Shown: piece after piece, positions 22,937-34,600 of the stretch
Position numbering within the stretch: the first letter of the stretch is position 1
How the letters are laid out: each line of letters starts with the position of its first letter
Assembly (NCBI RefSeq): GCF_000024405.1
Contig: NC_013517.1
Location: forward strand, 992,001-1,056,000
Direction of reading: 5' to 3'
Length of the DNA: 64,000 nt
Source: Sebaldella termitidis ATCC 33386
Lineage (GTDB): Bacteria > Fusobacteriota > Fusobacteriia > Fusobacteriales > Leptotrichiaceae
Translations under genes and position numbers: made by a program
The notes under the pieces: model-generated
What the model was told of the DNA's origin: nothing
Seen by the model: the letters and a program-made list of their open reading frames with translations, nothing else
Databases searched by the model: none

Positions 22937-25900
22937 ATGAAAAGAAATAAAAAATTATTAATATCATTTCTAGCACTGAATGCGATATTAATATCTTATG
23001 CAAAAGCAGAAACGGTACAGGCAACAAGATATGAAAGAATGTACAACAGTATTGTAAAGAATATAGAAAAAGGAAATACTAATGAAAAAGCCTACCAAAC
23101 ACTTGAACGAATACTCAAACAAAAAAATAAAGAATTGAAAGATTTATATCTTCAGGGAGATTATATAGTAAAACCTGAATATTTGGAGTGGCAGGTATTT
23201 TTTACCGGTTTTTATGATGAATACAGTGAGGGTCAGGATAATACCAGAGAAAATGCCAGTTATCATTCAAAAGTAACTGGTTATTACGATGTAAACGGAA
23301 ATTACGTAATGACAAGCGGAAGCATAAACGGATTATTAGGAAAACCGCATCGGTCATTACAGCAGCCGAAAGAAATAGATCTTGGAATATCAATACAGGT
23401 AAGGGAACCAAACAGACAGCCGATATCACTGGGAGTGACAAAGCCTTCAATGCCGAAGATATCTCCGAATGCACCGGTATCGTTAGCTATTAATGCACCA
23501 GTGATACCTTTAATGCCAAATTTGTCTTTTGAGATAAATCCGCCGGCAGTATTCAATGTTCCGACTGTAAGTGCAAGCGTGAATTTGAATTTGCCTAATA
23601 TAGCGGTAAGAGCTTTTAATCCTGTGGCTCCGAATCCTTATGTAGCTAATATACCTACCATAGCAAGCTTTCAGGTAAAAGTTCCAAGTACAGGAAACGG
23701 AGATGATGACTTTAACAGGTTAGGTCAGGTAAGTTCGAGTGACGGGACATCGTTTGTAGGGAATTACAGCTTTAGCAGCGGGGAGCTTGGCGGGACATGG
23801 CGGAATAGTTCGGGAACTTTAGAATCTTATTATTATACAAATTTGACCGGAAGCTCGAATTGGAAGAGCGGGACTAATACGATGACTAATGCTACTACAG
23901 GAACAATAACTGTAACTAGTCCCAAAGCAGCATTGTATGAATTTACCGGTGCACAGGTAGTAACTTTGGGAACAGCAGGGCAGCCTGTGGGAACAGTGGG
24001 AAATCCCGGAAATAATACAGTTTTGAGGATAATAGGACAGGCACCGTATACTTCATCTTCTACAATGGGGCATTTAATCCAGTTTGATCCGCATAATTCT
24101 TATTCATCAAGAACAGGATATCTGAATTATACATTAAATCATTATGGTGTAAGTACCGGAGTTTCAGCACCGGGAGATGGAAATCCCAATTATTATAATG
24201 TTCTTAGAAATCATGGTTTGATTCAGGCGGAAGGAAATTTTGTACTGATGGTAGGATTACAGGAACATGCAGATGCACATAGTGCAGTTGTTGAAAATTA
24301 TGGAGCAATGGTGGGACATTGGGATGGCAGCAGCAGTCTTTATTCAAACGGACAGGGTAAACAGGTAGCCAATGCATTTATTGCAGGCGGCGGTGGGAAT
24401 GCACAAAGAAGATTTGAATTCTATAATATGTCCGGCGGATCAATTGAAATGAGAGCACCTGAAAGTGTGGCTTATTTTTATGGAACAGTAGCATCAAAAG
24501 CTTATCATCATAATGTTATAAATAATGGGCGAATTGTAATGTATGGAGCTAATAATGTCGGAATACAGACAAATCAGGCAAGTCAGGATTTGAGCGGTTC
24601 CAAAATTATTTTGAATAAACCGATAGAAGTCAATGGAGATGAAAGTATCGGAATAGAGATAGCGAGAAATATGGATTATGGATATGGAGGTGTTACTCCA
24701 GGAGCGTATGATCCTCAGACGGCAGTGTTTAAAGTGTCACTGGGAACAGAGAGCAATAAATATTCCGGTGATTTGAATGATCCGAACTTTGTTGAAAATT
24801 CGGTCGGTTTATATATAAATATAACAAGCTACTATAGTGCTGCAAATATTGAAAGACTGAGAAATTTTGACTTTAAGTTCGGTGACTATGCAAAAGACAG
24901 TACATTAATATATGTAAAGAAAGGTAATTTACTTTTAGATACCGGCGGAACCGGAATAATAGATATAACTGCAGGTAAGAATAATACAGTAATAGCAGGT
25001 AATACCAGTGATTCTAAAATAACAATAAAGACAGATATAAATATAGGGAATGCTACTACAGAAGTAGAAAATACAACGGCAGTATTCGGAAAAGACAAAG
25101 CAGTTATTGATTTGTACGGGAATATATATGTTAACGGAAGCGGATCTTCAGGTTTTGCATTAAAGAATGACGGTACGGGAAATGCTGTGGGAACTATGCA
25201 TACAGGCTCTGCAATAACGGTAAAAAAAGGAGCAACAGGAATATACAATGATGGTACATTTAATATGACAGACGGAACAATAGAAGCAACCGGAGATTCT
25301 GCAGTAGCGGTATACGGGGCGACAGGAAATACTGATACTAATATAAACGGCGGTACAATAGAAGCCGGTTCCGGAGGAATAGCCTTATTTTCAGGTAACG
25401 GGTCTAAAATCAATATAAAATCTGCAGCAGGTATTAAAGCAAATGCCGGCGGACTTTTATTTTATAATCATGCTGGTGGAACATTTACAGGGAAATATGT
25501 TCTGGATGGTGTAGTTTCACCAAGAGTAGAGGCTGGAGGAATGGTTTTCTATTATAAAGGCGGTTCATTATCTATTTCTGATTTAGCAGGAATTCCTAAT
25601 ATATTAAATTCATTTGAAGCAAAAACATTATTTGGAACTGATAAATTAGATTTAAAAATGGCAGCGGGTTCAAGTTTAATATATCTTGAAACAACACCGG
25701 GATTAACTAAAAATATTTCGGATTTAAATTCACTTCCGTTAACACCGTTAAGTGCTTCATGGCTTACTGTAACACCAGATTCAGGAGCTATAATAAAAAC
25801 ATACACATTATCTGATCTAAATCTGATATTGGATAATGACGGAGACTCAAATTTAGATACAGGTATATACAGCCAGCTGCAGATATTGAGTTCTGATGTA

Positions 25901-28900
25901 ACTATAAACAGCGGGGTTACTGTAGCCGGAACAAAAGATGATCAGATAGCTGTAGTACAGAGAAATAAAACAGGAAGTACAAATCCTTCGGATATTTTAA
26001 TTACAAATAACGGAACAATAAATTTAACAGGAGATAAAACTGTAGGTTTAGTAGGAGATTATGCACAAATAGATACCAGTTCATCATCAGTTATCAATTT
26101 ATCCGGAGATAAATCAACAGGAATAATTTCTGCAAACGGAACTCAGACAACAAATGCCGGAACTATAATAATAGACGGGCATGAATCTCTCGGAATATAC
26201 GGTGGGAATACATTAGATGATACACCGGCAGTTTTGGGATATGGAAACGGGAAGATTAACATAACTCACAGCGGAGAAATAAAGACTACTGCCACAGCAG
26301 GGAAAAGATATGGGATATTTGTGGAGAATCTTCCTTTATACTCAGTTTCGGCAGCAGATTCAGTCGTTACGACAACAGCAGGATCAAAAATAGACCTGAG
26401 TCTGGCAGCAATGGGAGGAGTAGGAATATATTCCGATAAAAGTACTGTAAATCATTCAGGTTCTGTAAAAATCAGTTCTACTGCAACGAATAACGGTACA
26501 GGTATATATGCAATAAAAGGAACTAATGCGGAAATTTTCAGCGGCGGTTCTGTAACAGTAACAGGAGACAAAGGCTATGGATTCTTTCTGGAAAACTCTA
26601 CAGGAAAAAACAGCGGTACGATAACAGTAGGGAAAGAATCAATAGGAATAAGTCTTGCAGCGCTCTCTACAGGGAATAATAACGGAACACTTACTATAGG
26701 AGAATCTTCGGCAGGTCTGTATGTCGGCGGAACATCAACAGGAAATAACAATACAGGTGCTCTGATTACATCATCGGATTCAGAGGCTTTGGGAATTTAT
26801 GTATTAAACGGGGCAACAGGAACAAATGCAGGAAATATAACATTAACAGGACAAAAATCATCAGGAGTTTATAACAAAGGGACTTTTACAATGACTGGCG
26901 GGACAGTAGAAGTTAATTCCATATCAGGAGCAGGTATATATGCAGATGCAGGATCGACAACAAGTATAAACTCAGGAACAATAAAAGTAGGAAAAGGTGC
27001 AATAGCACTTTATGCAAACAGTTCTACGATAAATGTAGCCGGAGGAACGAATTTTGATATCTCGGGTGACACAGACGGAAAAAGTATTTTTGCATATAAT
27101 TATAATAATCTCGGTGTTATGACTACAGGTAAAGTAAATCTTACAGGAGCAACAAATACTACAGTAAATATAAATTCCGGCGGAATAGGATTTTATGTAA
27201 AAGGAATGACACTGAATACTTACATAGATAATCTGATATCAAACAGCGGAACAGGAAAACTTGAAATTGTAATGAATAATTCCAATTCAAATCTTTATGT
27301 ACTAGACAGTCCTGGTTCTGTTACACAGCTGAGTACGATTTCATCATTAGTTCCGGGAACAACCTTGGGAACAGCAGGGGATGTAGTAATTTCGACTGGA
27401 AGTGTTTCGGATTACGGGCTTTTGACACTGGTAAAAGGTGAATTGGAAATAGATCAGGATGTAAACCTTGATGCAGCTTCAGATGCTTATAATAAATCAG
27501 ACTTTGTAAACTCTTCTGTAAAATTAAATTCAGCCAAGAGTATAACAGGGACAGCAGCAAATGCTCTGGGAATAGGTCAAAGAAATTATACTGGCGGAAC
27601 ACTTGCTAATCTGCTTGTACAAAATGACGGGACTATTAATCTGACAGGGATTAAATCTACAGGAATCGCCGCAGATTTTGGACGAGTACAGAATTCGGCA
27701 GGAGCAGTGATAAATGTCGGAGAAGACGGAATAGGAATATATGCGGCGAATAGTTCACAGGTAACAAATGCAGGTGCTATAAACTTAACAAACAACGGAG
27801 TGGGTATATACGGGGCAAATTACTTTGACGGAGTAACAAGTGCGGCATATGGAACTGATGATATTGATATCACTAATTCAGGAGCAATAATTTCTACAGG
27901 AACAACAGGAAGAAATATTGGAATATATGCAAATAATACAGCAGGAGCCGGATCAACAGTAGTATTGAATACAGGCTCGAATATAGATGTTTCAAGCTCA
28001 GAAGACGGAATAGGAGTATATTCGGTAAATTCTACACTTACAATAAATGACGGAAATATAACTGTAGGGAAGAACGGAATAGGAGTATATGCAGAGGGAA
28101 CAACAGGAACAATAGCTGGCGGAACAGTAAATTTAATAGGAGATAATGCAGTAGGATATTATCTGACTAATTCGAGCAGTCTGACTAATAACGGGGGAAA
28201 TATTTATATTGACGGTCAAAATATAGTACTGACAATATCAGATGCAAGCTCAAGCATAAATTTTCTGACACCGTTTACTATAACAGCAACAGCCGGATCA
28301 ACATATGTAGCAGGAAGCATGACAGGAGGAGAGTTTTATAATAATACTACAGCAACACTAGGTTCAAATGGTATGCTTATAAATGGTCTTGGTACTGCAG
28401 TACTTTTTGGAACAGCTTCAAATGTTAATTCGACAGGAACAAATGTAGCAGGTATGGTATTAAGCGGACGATATACGGATAATCCGCTGCCTTATCCGAT
28501 TTCTGGAACACCTGTAAATGTAGAGGGAACAAATCTGGGGACGATAAGTCTTGGTGATTCATCAGCCGGAATATATCTTATGAATGGTGCAAGAGGAGAG
28601 AATAAAGGAACAATATCAGTAAACAATTATTCTGTGGCTATGTATGCAGAAGGAGCAGGCTCTTCCGTAAAAAATGACAGCGGTATTATTAGTATCGGTC
28701 AGGAATCAACAGGATTGTTTATGAAGGACGGAGCAAGTATTTCCAATACAGGAACAGCCGAAATAAACAGTACAGGGTTGAAAGCTGTAGGAATATATTC
28801 GGAAAATAATTTGGCAGGATCAGCAACAGTAACAAACAGTAATAAAATAGATTTAAACGGAGACCAGTCAATAGGAATATATACAACAGGAGAAAATAAT

Positions 28901-31471
28901 GTAACAAATACCGGAATAATAAATATAGGTAATTCATCAAGCCAGACACAGCCGGGTGTAGGAATATATGCAGATCATGTAGGCAGCAGTATTACAAATT
29001 CGGCATCAGTAAATGTCGGAGATAACGGGGTAGGGATATATAACCTAAACGGAAATGTAACAAACAGTGGAGCAATAACAGCAGGAAACGGCGGAACGGG
29101 AATATATTCCGAAGGAGGAACGATAACTTTAAATGCCGGCTCATCAATAACAACCGGTCAGAATGATGCTGTGGGAGTATATGCAGTGAATCAGACAGGC
29201 GTGGTAACGAATAACTCGACAGTATCTGTAGGAGACGGATCATACGGATTTGTATTCACAGGAACAACAGCACCGACATTTATAAATAACCAGTCAGCTG
29301 TGATAGGAAATAACAGTATATTTGTATTCTCGGATTCAGTATTATCAGCAGATAACAGCGGGGCACTGACAATGACAGGCTCTGATAACATAGGGTATTA
29401 CCTGAAAAACGGAGGATTATTTATAAATAATTCAAATATTACAGGGAATGCCGGAGTCTCTAATATAGGAGTGTATGCCAAAAATGCAGTAATAATAAAT
29501 AACGGAAATATTATTCTTGGAGATTCAAATCTTATTGAACATACAGATGCCAGCGGTGCTAAATATAAGACCGGTTATTCAGTGGGAATATACGGAGAAG
29601 ACTCAAATATAATGAATATGGCAGGAAATACTATTCAGGTAGGAAAAGAAGGGATAGGGATTTATGTAAAAGGAGCAGGCTATGCAGCAGTAAATTACGG
29701 AATTATAAATGGTTTCGGGGATGATGCCAAGGGGATATTTGCAGCGGATCACTCGGCTGTGAGAAACTACGGTACCATAAATATGACCGGGGATAATGTA
29801 ATGGGAATAGCAGGACAGAACGGAGCTCAGATATATAACGACTACAGCGGGATAATAAATGTAAGCGGAAATGACGTAACAGGGATATATCTGGCAGGCG
29901 ACGGTACAAAACTGGTAAACTACGGAACTATAAATATAACAGGGACAGGACTTGGAATAGCTTATACGCCGACAGTGGAATTAAGTGATGTAATAGATAC
30001 AACAGGCACAACGCAGGGTTATACATCAAAACAGTATAGTCTTCCTGATATGCCGACTCTTGTGAACTCAGGTGTAATAAATATAAATGTAGGCGGAAAT
30101 TTCAATTATGACGGAATAAAAGTAATAGTAACAGTCGACCCGTCTACAAATACTCCTACTACAAACTCGTCAAGCCAGGTAGGATTCGGCGGGGTAATAC
30201 CGGATAAACTGGAGGTAGCACCGGATTTTGCAGTAGGAACAGCAGCGGACAGATATGTATTTGAGAATATATTCAAAGGAGCAACAGGGAAAGGAGACTA
30301 CATATCACAGTCATTGACATGGGATGCAACAGCTCAGGGAAGCAATCTGGTAATGACAAGAAAGGCATATACAGAATTTACAGACGGTCTGTGGTATGAA
30401 GATTTTGGAGCGGCTCTGAATGAAAAATATGCTGTTACAACAGGTGAAGGAAGAAAAATATTTGACAAGATAAACTATATAACAAATGAAGCAGATTTCA
30501 GACATATAATGGCAAGTATGGCAGGAAATGTGTATGCTAATATAAACCAAAGAGAATACGATATGGCAAAGGCATTTGAAGAATCTCTGCATTTATTGCA
30601 GGATTCTGCAAATAACACAAAAGAAAATGTAAAAATAAGTGTAATAGCAGGAAAAGGAAAAAATAAAGAAGAAACTGACGGAGTAACAGGTTATGATTAT
30701 ACAACAACAGGAGTACTTGCCCTGCGTGAAGTAGAAAGAACTTACAGACATACATTCGGATATTCACTTGGATATCTGCATACAGGGTTTGAATTCAAGG
30801 ACGGAAATGAAAGTGAAGAATGGGTAGACACAATTCAGCTGGGAGTACATAATAAATATAATGTAAACGGATGGCAGTTAAGAAATGATCTTACAGGAAG
30901 AGCAAGTATCCATAATGTGGACAGAAATATAGACTGGCCAAGCCCTAACAGCAGATCAGAAATGAACGGGTCGTATGAAACATACAGTATAACAAGTGAC
31001 AATATACTTGGAAAAGAATTTGAACTGGGGAAAAAAGCAAGTATAATGCCGTACGGGGCCTTTAAGGCAATGTATGTGACAAGACCGTCATTTGAAGAGA
31101 AAGGTCTTGAAAGACTGGAAGTAGAAGGAAATGATGCATGGAGTGCAAAACCGAGAGCAGGAGTGGAGCTGAAAGGTGCAGTGCCTCTAGGAGCTAACAC
31201 AGCATGGCAGTTAAAGGGAACTTTGGATTTAGCGTATGAATATGAACTTGCTGATTTGAATGAAAGAGAGAAAGCAAGATTAGTAACAATAGAGGATGAA
31301 TATCACAAATTATCAAAACCTGAAGATGAAAAGGGAACATTCAGAACAAGAGCAGCCATAGGAGTAGAAGTAGAAGACAGATATGGTTTATTCCTGACAG
31401 GAGAGTATTCAACAGGAAATGATAAAGAAGATGATTACAGAGCAGGAGTGAGTTTGAAAGCAGTATTTTAA
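22937..31471 (+). CDS. Giant autotransporter adhesin 2 (type V secretion), subfamily B
   Basis: A 2844-residue surface protein, the largest here. Signal peptide (KRNKKLLISFLALNAILISYAKA), N-terminal autotransporter-associated domain (about 30-115), Pro-rich linker, then a segment TGNGDDDFNRLG..ELGGTWRNSSG shared with autotransporter 4. The passenger consists of hundreds of short beta-helix repeats (NNGTI, SGIYA, VGxNGxGVY). A module of the form LEID-x-D-VNLD...ITGTA...IGQRN...NDGTINLTG appears twice, near residues 965 and 1500, about 535 residues apart, which accounts for the extra length. The beta-domain spans roughly the last 350 residues and ends LKAVF. Cysteines were not seen. Co-transcribed with the two small genes upstream. 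Confidence 0.95.
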   Translation: MKRNKKLLISFLALNAILISYAKAETVQATRYERMYNSIVKNIEKGNTNEKAYQTLERILKQKNKELKDLYLQGDYIVKPEYLEWQVFFTGFYDEYSEGQDNTRENASYHSKVTGYYDVNGNYVMTSGSINGLLGKPHRSLQQPKEIDLGISIQVREPNRQPISLGVTKPSMPKISPNAPVSLAINAPVIPLMPNLSFEINPPAVFNVPTVSASVNLNLPNIAVRAFNPVAPNPYVANIPTIASFQVKVPSTGNGDDDFNRLGQVSSSDGTSFVGNYSFSSGELGGTWRNSSGTLESYYYTNLTGSSNWKSGTNTMTNATTGTITVTSPKAALYEFTGAQVVTLGTAGQPVGTVGNPGNNTVLRIIGQAPYTSSSTMGHLIQFDPHNSYSSRTGYLNYTLNHYGVSTGVSAPGDGNPNYYNVLRNHGLIQAEGNFVLMVGLQEHADAHSAVVENYGAMVGHWDGSSSLYSNGQGKQVANAFIAGGGGNAQRRFEFYNMSGGSIEMRAPESVAYFYGTVASKAYHHNVINNGRIVMYGANNVGIQTNQASQDLSGSKIILNKPIEVNGDESIGIEIARNMDYGYGGVTPGAYDPQTAVFKVSLGTESNKYSGDLNDPNFVENSVGLYINITSYYSAANIERLRNFDFKFGDYAKDSTLIYVKKGNLLLDTGGTGIIDITAGKNNTVIAGNTSDSKITIKTDINIGNATTEVENTTAVFGKDKAVIDLYGNIYVNGSGSSGFALKNDGTGNAVGTMHTGSAITVKKGATGIYNDGTFNMTDGTIEATGDSAVAVYGATGNTDTNINGGTIEAGSGGIALFSGNGSKINIKSAAGIKANAGGLLFYNHAGGTFTGKYVLDGVVSPRVEAGGMVFYYKGGSLSISDLAGIPNILNSFEAKTLFGTDKLDLKMAAGSSLIYLETTPGLTKNISDLNSLPLTPLSASWLTVTPDSGAIIKTYTLSDLNLILDNDGDSNLDTGIYSQLQILSSDVTINSGVTVAGTKDDQIAVVQRNKTGSTNPSDILITNNGTINLTGDKTVGLVGDYAQIDTSSSSVINLSGDKSTGIISANGTQTTNAGTIIIDGHESLGIYGGNTLDDTPAVLGYGNGKINITHSGEIKTTATAGKRYGIFVENLPLYSVSAADSVVTTTAGSKIDLSLAAMGGVGIYSDKSTVNHSGSVKISSTATNNGTGIYAIKGTNAEIFSGGSVTVTGDKGYGFFLENSTGKNSGTITVGKESIGISLAALSTGNNNGTLTIGESSAGLYVGGTSTGNNNTGALITSSDSEALGIYVLNGATGTNAGNITLTGQKSSGVYNKGTFTMTGGTVEVNSISGAGIYADAGSTTSINSGTIKVGKGAIALYANSSTINVAGGTNFDISGDTDGKSIFAYNYNNLGVMTTGKVNLTGATNTTVNINSGGIGFYVKGMTLNTYIDNLISNSGTGKLEIVMNNSNSNLYVLDSPGSVTQLSTISSLVPGTTLGTAGDVVISTGSVSDYGLLTLVKGELEIDQDVNLDAASDAYNKSDFVNSSVKLNSAKSITGTAANALGIGQRNYTGGTLANLLVQNDGTINLTGIKSTGIAADFGRVQNSAGAVINVGEDGIGIYAANSSQVTNAGAINLTNNGVGIYGANYFDGVTSAAYGTDDIDITNSGAIISTGTTGRNIGIYANNTAGAGSTVVLNTGSNIDVSSSEDGIGVYSVNSTLTINDGNITVGKNGIGVYAEGTTGTIAGGTVNLIGDNAVGYYLTNSSSLTNNGGNIYIDGQNIVLTISDASSSINFLTPFTITATAGSTYVAGSMTGGEFYNNTTATLGSNGMLINGLGTAVLFGTASNVNSTGTNVAGMVLSGRYTDNPLPYPISGTPVNVEGTNLGTISLGDSSAGIYLMNGARGENKGTISVNNYSVAMYAEGAGSSVKNDSGIISIGQESTGLFMKDGASISNTGTAEINSTGLKAVGIYSENNLAGSATVTNSNKIDLNGDQSIGIYTTGENNVTNTGIINIGNSSSQTQPGVGIYADHVGSSITNSASVNVGDNGVGIYNLNGNVTNSGAITAGNGGTGIYSEGGTITLNAGSSITTGQNDAVGVYAVNQTGVVTNNSTVSVGDGSYGFVFTGTTAPTFINNQSAVIGNNSIFVFSDSVLSADNSGALTMTGSDNIGYYLKNGGLFINNSNITGNAGVSNIGVYAKNAVIINNGNIILGDSNLIEHTDASGAKYKTGYSVGIYGEDSNIMNMAGNTIQVGKEGIGIYVKGAGYAAVNYGIINGFGDDAKGIFAADHSAVRNYGTINMTGDNVMGIAGQNGAQIYNDYSGIINVSGNDVTGIYLAGDGTKLVNYGTINITGTGLGIAYTPTVELSDVIDTTGTTQGYTSKQYSLPDMPTLVNSGVININVGGNFNYDGIKVIVTVDPSTNTPTTNSSSQVGFGGVIPDKLEVAPDFAVGTAADRYVFENIFKGATGKGDYISQSLTWDATAQGSNLVMTRKAYTEFTDGLWYEDFGAALNEKYAVTTGEGRKIFDKINYITNEADFRHIMASMAGNVYANINQREYDMAKAFEESLHLLQDSANNTKENVKISVIAGKGKNKEETDGVTGYDYTTTGVLALREVERTYRHTFGYSLGYLHTGFEFKDGNESEEWVDTIQLGVHNKYNVNGWQLRNDLTGRASIHNVDRNIDWPSPNSRSEMNGSYETYSITSDNILGKEFELGKKASIMPYGAFKAMYVTRPSFEEKGLERLEVEGNDAWSAKPRAGVELKGAVPLGANTAWQLKGTLDLAYEYELADLNEREKARLVTIEDEYHKLSKPEDEKGTFRTRAAIGVEVEDRYGLFLTGEYSTGNDKEDDYRAGVSLKAVF

Positions 31472-31510
31472 TTAATAAAAGGAAGGAATGGAAGTTTTTC
31501 GAACAAAATA

Positions 31511-31520
31511 TGGTATGTTC
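31511..31520 (+). repeat. Conserved TGGTATGTTC downstream of autotransporter 2
   Basis: The decamer starts 40 bases after the stop codon of autotransporter 2. Here it lies in a small hairpin CGAACA..TGTTCG. The same decamer follows autotransporters 3 and 4. Confidence 0.55.
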
Positions 31521-31640
31521 GGTTCGGGAAGCTTCGTTCTTTCTTTGAAAAAGGATAAAAAAAATTTTCGGAAAGGGTGAAAACCAGCAGACAATGCATT
31601 GCTTGGTATAATAGTAAAAATAATTAACACAGGAGGAAGA

Positions 31641-34600
31641 ATGAAAAAAAATAAAAAATTATTGGTTTCTTTTCTAGCACTTAATGCAATGATGCATGCT
31701 TATGGAGCAAATACAGCTTCGGCAAAATATGACAGAATGTATAACAGTATTACAAAAAATATAGAAACCGGAAAATCAAATGAAAAAAATTATCAGGTAA
31801 TAGAAAGAATACTTAAACAAAAAAATAAAGAATTAAAAGATTTATATCTGCAGAATGACTATGTAGTAAAGCCTGAATATCTTGAATGGCAGGTATTTTT
31901 TACAGGTTTTTATGATGAGTACAATGAGGGAAGGGATAATAGTTCTGAAAACTCATTATATCATTCAAAAGTAACGGGATATTATGATACGACCGGCAGT
32001 TATATAGTAACAAGCGGTTTTAAAGACGGGACATCTGGAAAACCTTATAAGGAACTGCAGCAGCCGAAAGAAATAGATCTGGGTGTAAATGTTCCTATAA
32101 GCGGAATAACAAGACCACCTCTTAGTTTAAATATTACGCCGAACAGCGGTTCGGGAGTAACAGGTAACTATGGTCCGATTACCATAGCGGCTCCAAGCAT
32201 AGCACCAGGGGTTAATATTACTCCGTTTGTTCCGACAAATCCGGAAATTGTAGCACCGGGGTTACCCTTAGCGCCAGATTTTACAATAAGAGTTACATCG
32301 TATTGTAATACTTTTTGTTCTACGATTATACAGCGTGGCGGAAAAGGGAATTCGAGTTTCTCACAGGCAGATATTATTGCGAATCCTTTACCGGCAATTA
32401 GTTTTAGCTGGGCAGGAGCAACACCGTCGACAGGATTAATTTTTAAGTCATTTCTTGATACTGGGGTAATGTCTGATTTTGGATCTTCAGGAGTAGCACC
32501 ATCATTACAGGAAATTACAATAGATTCTATACCGGAAGCACCCTATACGTCAAGTTTCGGAGGGAGTGTTACCTCAACTTTGAATGACCAGTATTTTTAT
32601 GTCGGAGGTTCAAGGGTCGGTTCAATAAATAATTACGGGACTGCTGGGATTAACAATTATGCCAAGGTTAATATGATAGGTTTTAATGTAATCGGTTTTG
32701 AAGCACAAACTTTAGGCGGAGATCAAATAATAGAAAATCATGGGATTATCAGCGATGAGATAGAAAAAGATAATGCATATGTACAAAGCGTTCCCTCGAG
32801 TTTCTCAATGCTAAGAGCTGATTCAGGAACAACGACAGAATCAATAACAGTTAATAAATCTGCAGACGGCTATATAGGATACAAAGTCGGTATGGCCTAT
32901 GTGGATGAAGGAAATAAATCAAGTGCAGCAACGAATTATTCAAGATTTGAAAATTATGAAACAATAGAATTTTATGGACCAAGATCGATAGCGATGCTTT
33001 CATATATTCCCGGTTATTCAGATTTAGCAGGAGGTTATAATGCAACTGATGCAGGATACCGTGTATTTTGGAGCAACAAATCTGGCGGAGATATAATTTT
33101 ACATGGAAGTGAAAGCTACGGAATAAAAATCGGGAATGCAATTACCGCAGATTCTACAGTATATAATGAAGGAATGATAAAATTTACTAAAGGATTTAAT
33201 GCAGATAAACCGGATAACAGTATAGGTATGGCTGCTATAGAAGATCCCGGAATAAATTCGGCAAAGCCACAGCTGAGAGTAAATATTTATAATGGTGTAA
33301 TGAAAAATCTTGTAACAGGGACTATAATGTTTGAAGAAGGAACTACAAATTCAACAGGAATGTATCTGAAAGTTTTAGGAAATAATGATATAACAAATGA
33401 AGGAACAATTTTAATAGACTCAACAGCGGGCAAAAAAAATATGGGAATGCGTGTTGATCTGGGAAGTATAGATTTGGGAACAGCACCGGATAAAAATCCT
33501 GTTGCAATAAATACAAAGGACATTAAGATTAACGGAGTTAATACATTGTCAGAAGCAGATTATGTCAATTACGGAATGGTAGCAAACGGCAAATCAGGAA
33601 TAAACATTGCTACAGCAAAAAATACAGGAACAGGTGTAATATCAGGAACAGGAGATAATGTAGTAGGATTATTTGCAGTAAACGGAGGAAAAGTCGAAAA
33701 TGCCGGAACAATTAATTTTACTGACAATACAACAAAAGGCAAATCAGGAATAGTAGTAAAATCAGGAAGTGAGGGGGTAAATACCGGATCAGTTACAATT
33801 GTTGGAAATAATTCGGTAGGATTTTACAATGAAGGTTCCTTTATAAGTGATTCCGGGATATCTGTGACAGGAAATGACAGTGTGGGTGTTTATTCACTTG
33901 AAGGTTCTGCGAATACTGAAATTAAAGCAGGGACAATCACAGTATCGGGGAATAACGGAGTGGGAGTTTTTGCAGCAGCGCCGACAAATGCTGGGACAAC
34001 AGTAAAGCTTGGAAGTACAGGAGCAGTAAATTTGAATGTAAGCGGAACTGATACTTATGCTTTTTATGCAAGCGGGTCAAACAATGTATTTTCAATTCTG
34101 GATAATACTACAGTAAGTGTAGGGGCAGGAAGTATAGGATTTCAGTATATCGGCTCGGGATTGTCCAACGCAATAAGCAGTTCGGATATATCAGCAATGT
34201 TTCCTGTAGCTGCAGGAAAAAGCCTGACTTTTAATCTGGATCCCAATTCATATGCAATGGTAATTCAAAAGGCTAAAATATCTTTATCTAATATCGGTAC
34301 TTTTTCATCTATTTTACCGTCAAATGTGACTATGACAGGTTCGAATAAAGTAAAGATATATAAAGGTCATCTGGAAATAGATGAAAATTCAAATATAGAT
34401 GCCGGAGCCGGAACAAATATAAAATTCAGAGATCTGCCGGTAGCTGCTTCATCAGTAACTTTATTAGCAGGAAATACAATAACCGGAACTGAAGGAAACC
34501 TTGTGGGTATAGGACAGGAAAATGATGACAGACTTCCTTTGACTCCAAATACTGATATCACCCTTACTAATAATGGTACAATAAATCTGAGCGGGTCGAA

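Noticed and set aside
24886-25413. A 175-codon minus-strand frame opposite autotransporter 2, and many similar long antisense frames opposite all the autotransporters.
   Set aside because: They mirror the repetitive Gly/Asn/Thr-rich passenger codons, have Val/Pro/Leu-rich low-complexity translations and no ribosome binding sites; shadows of the real genes.
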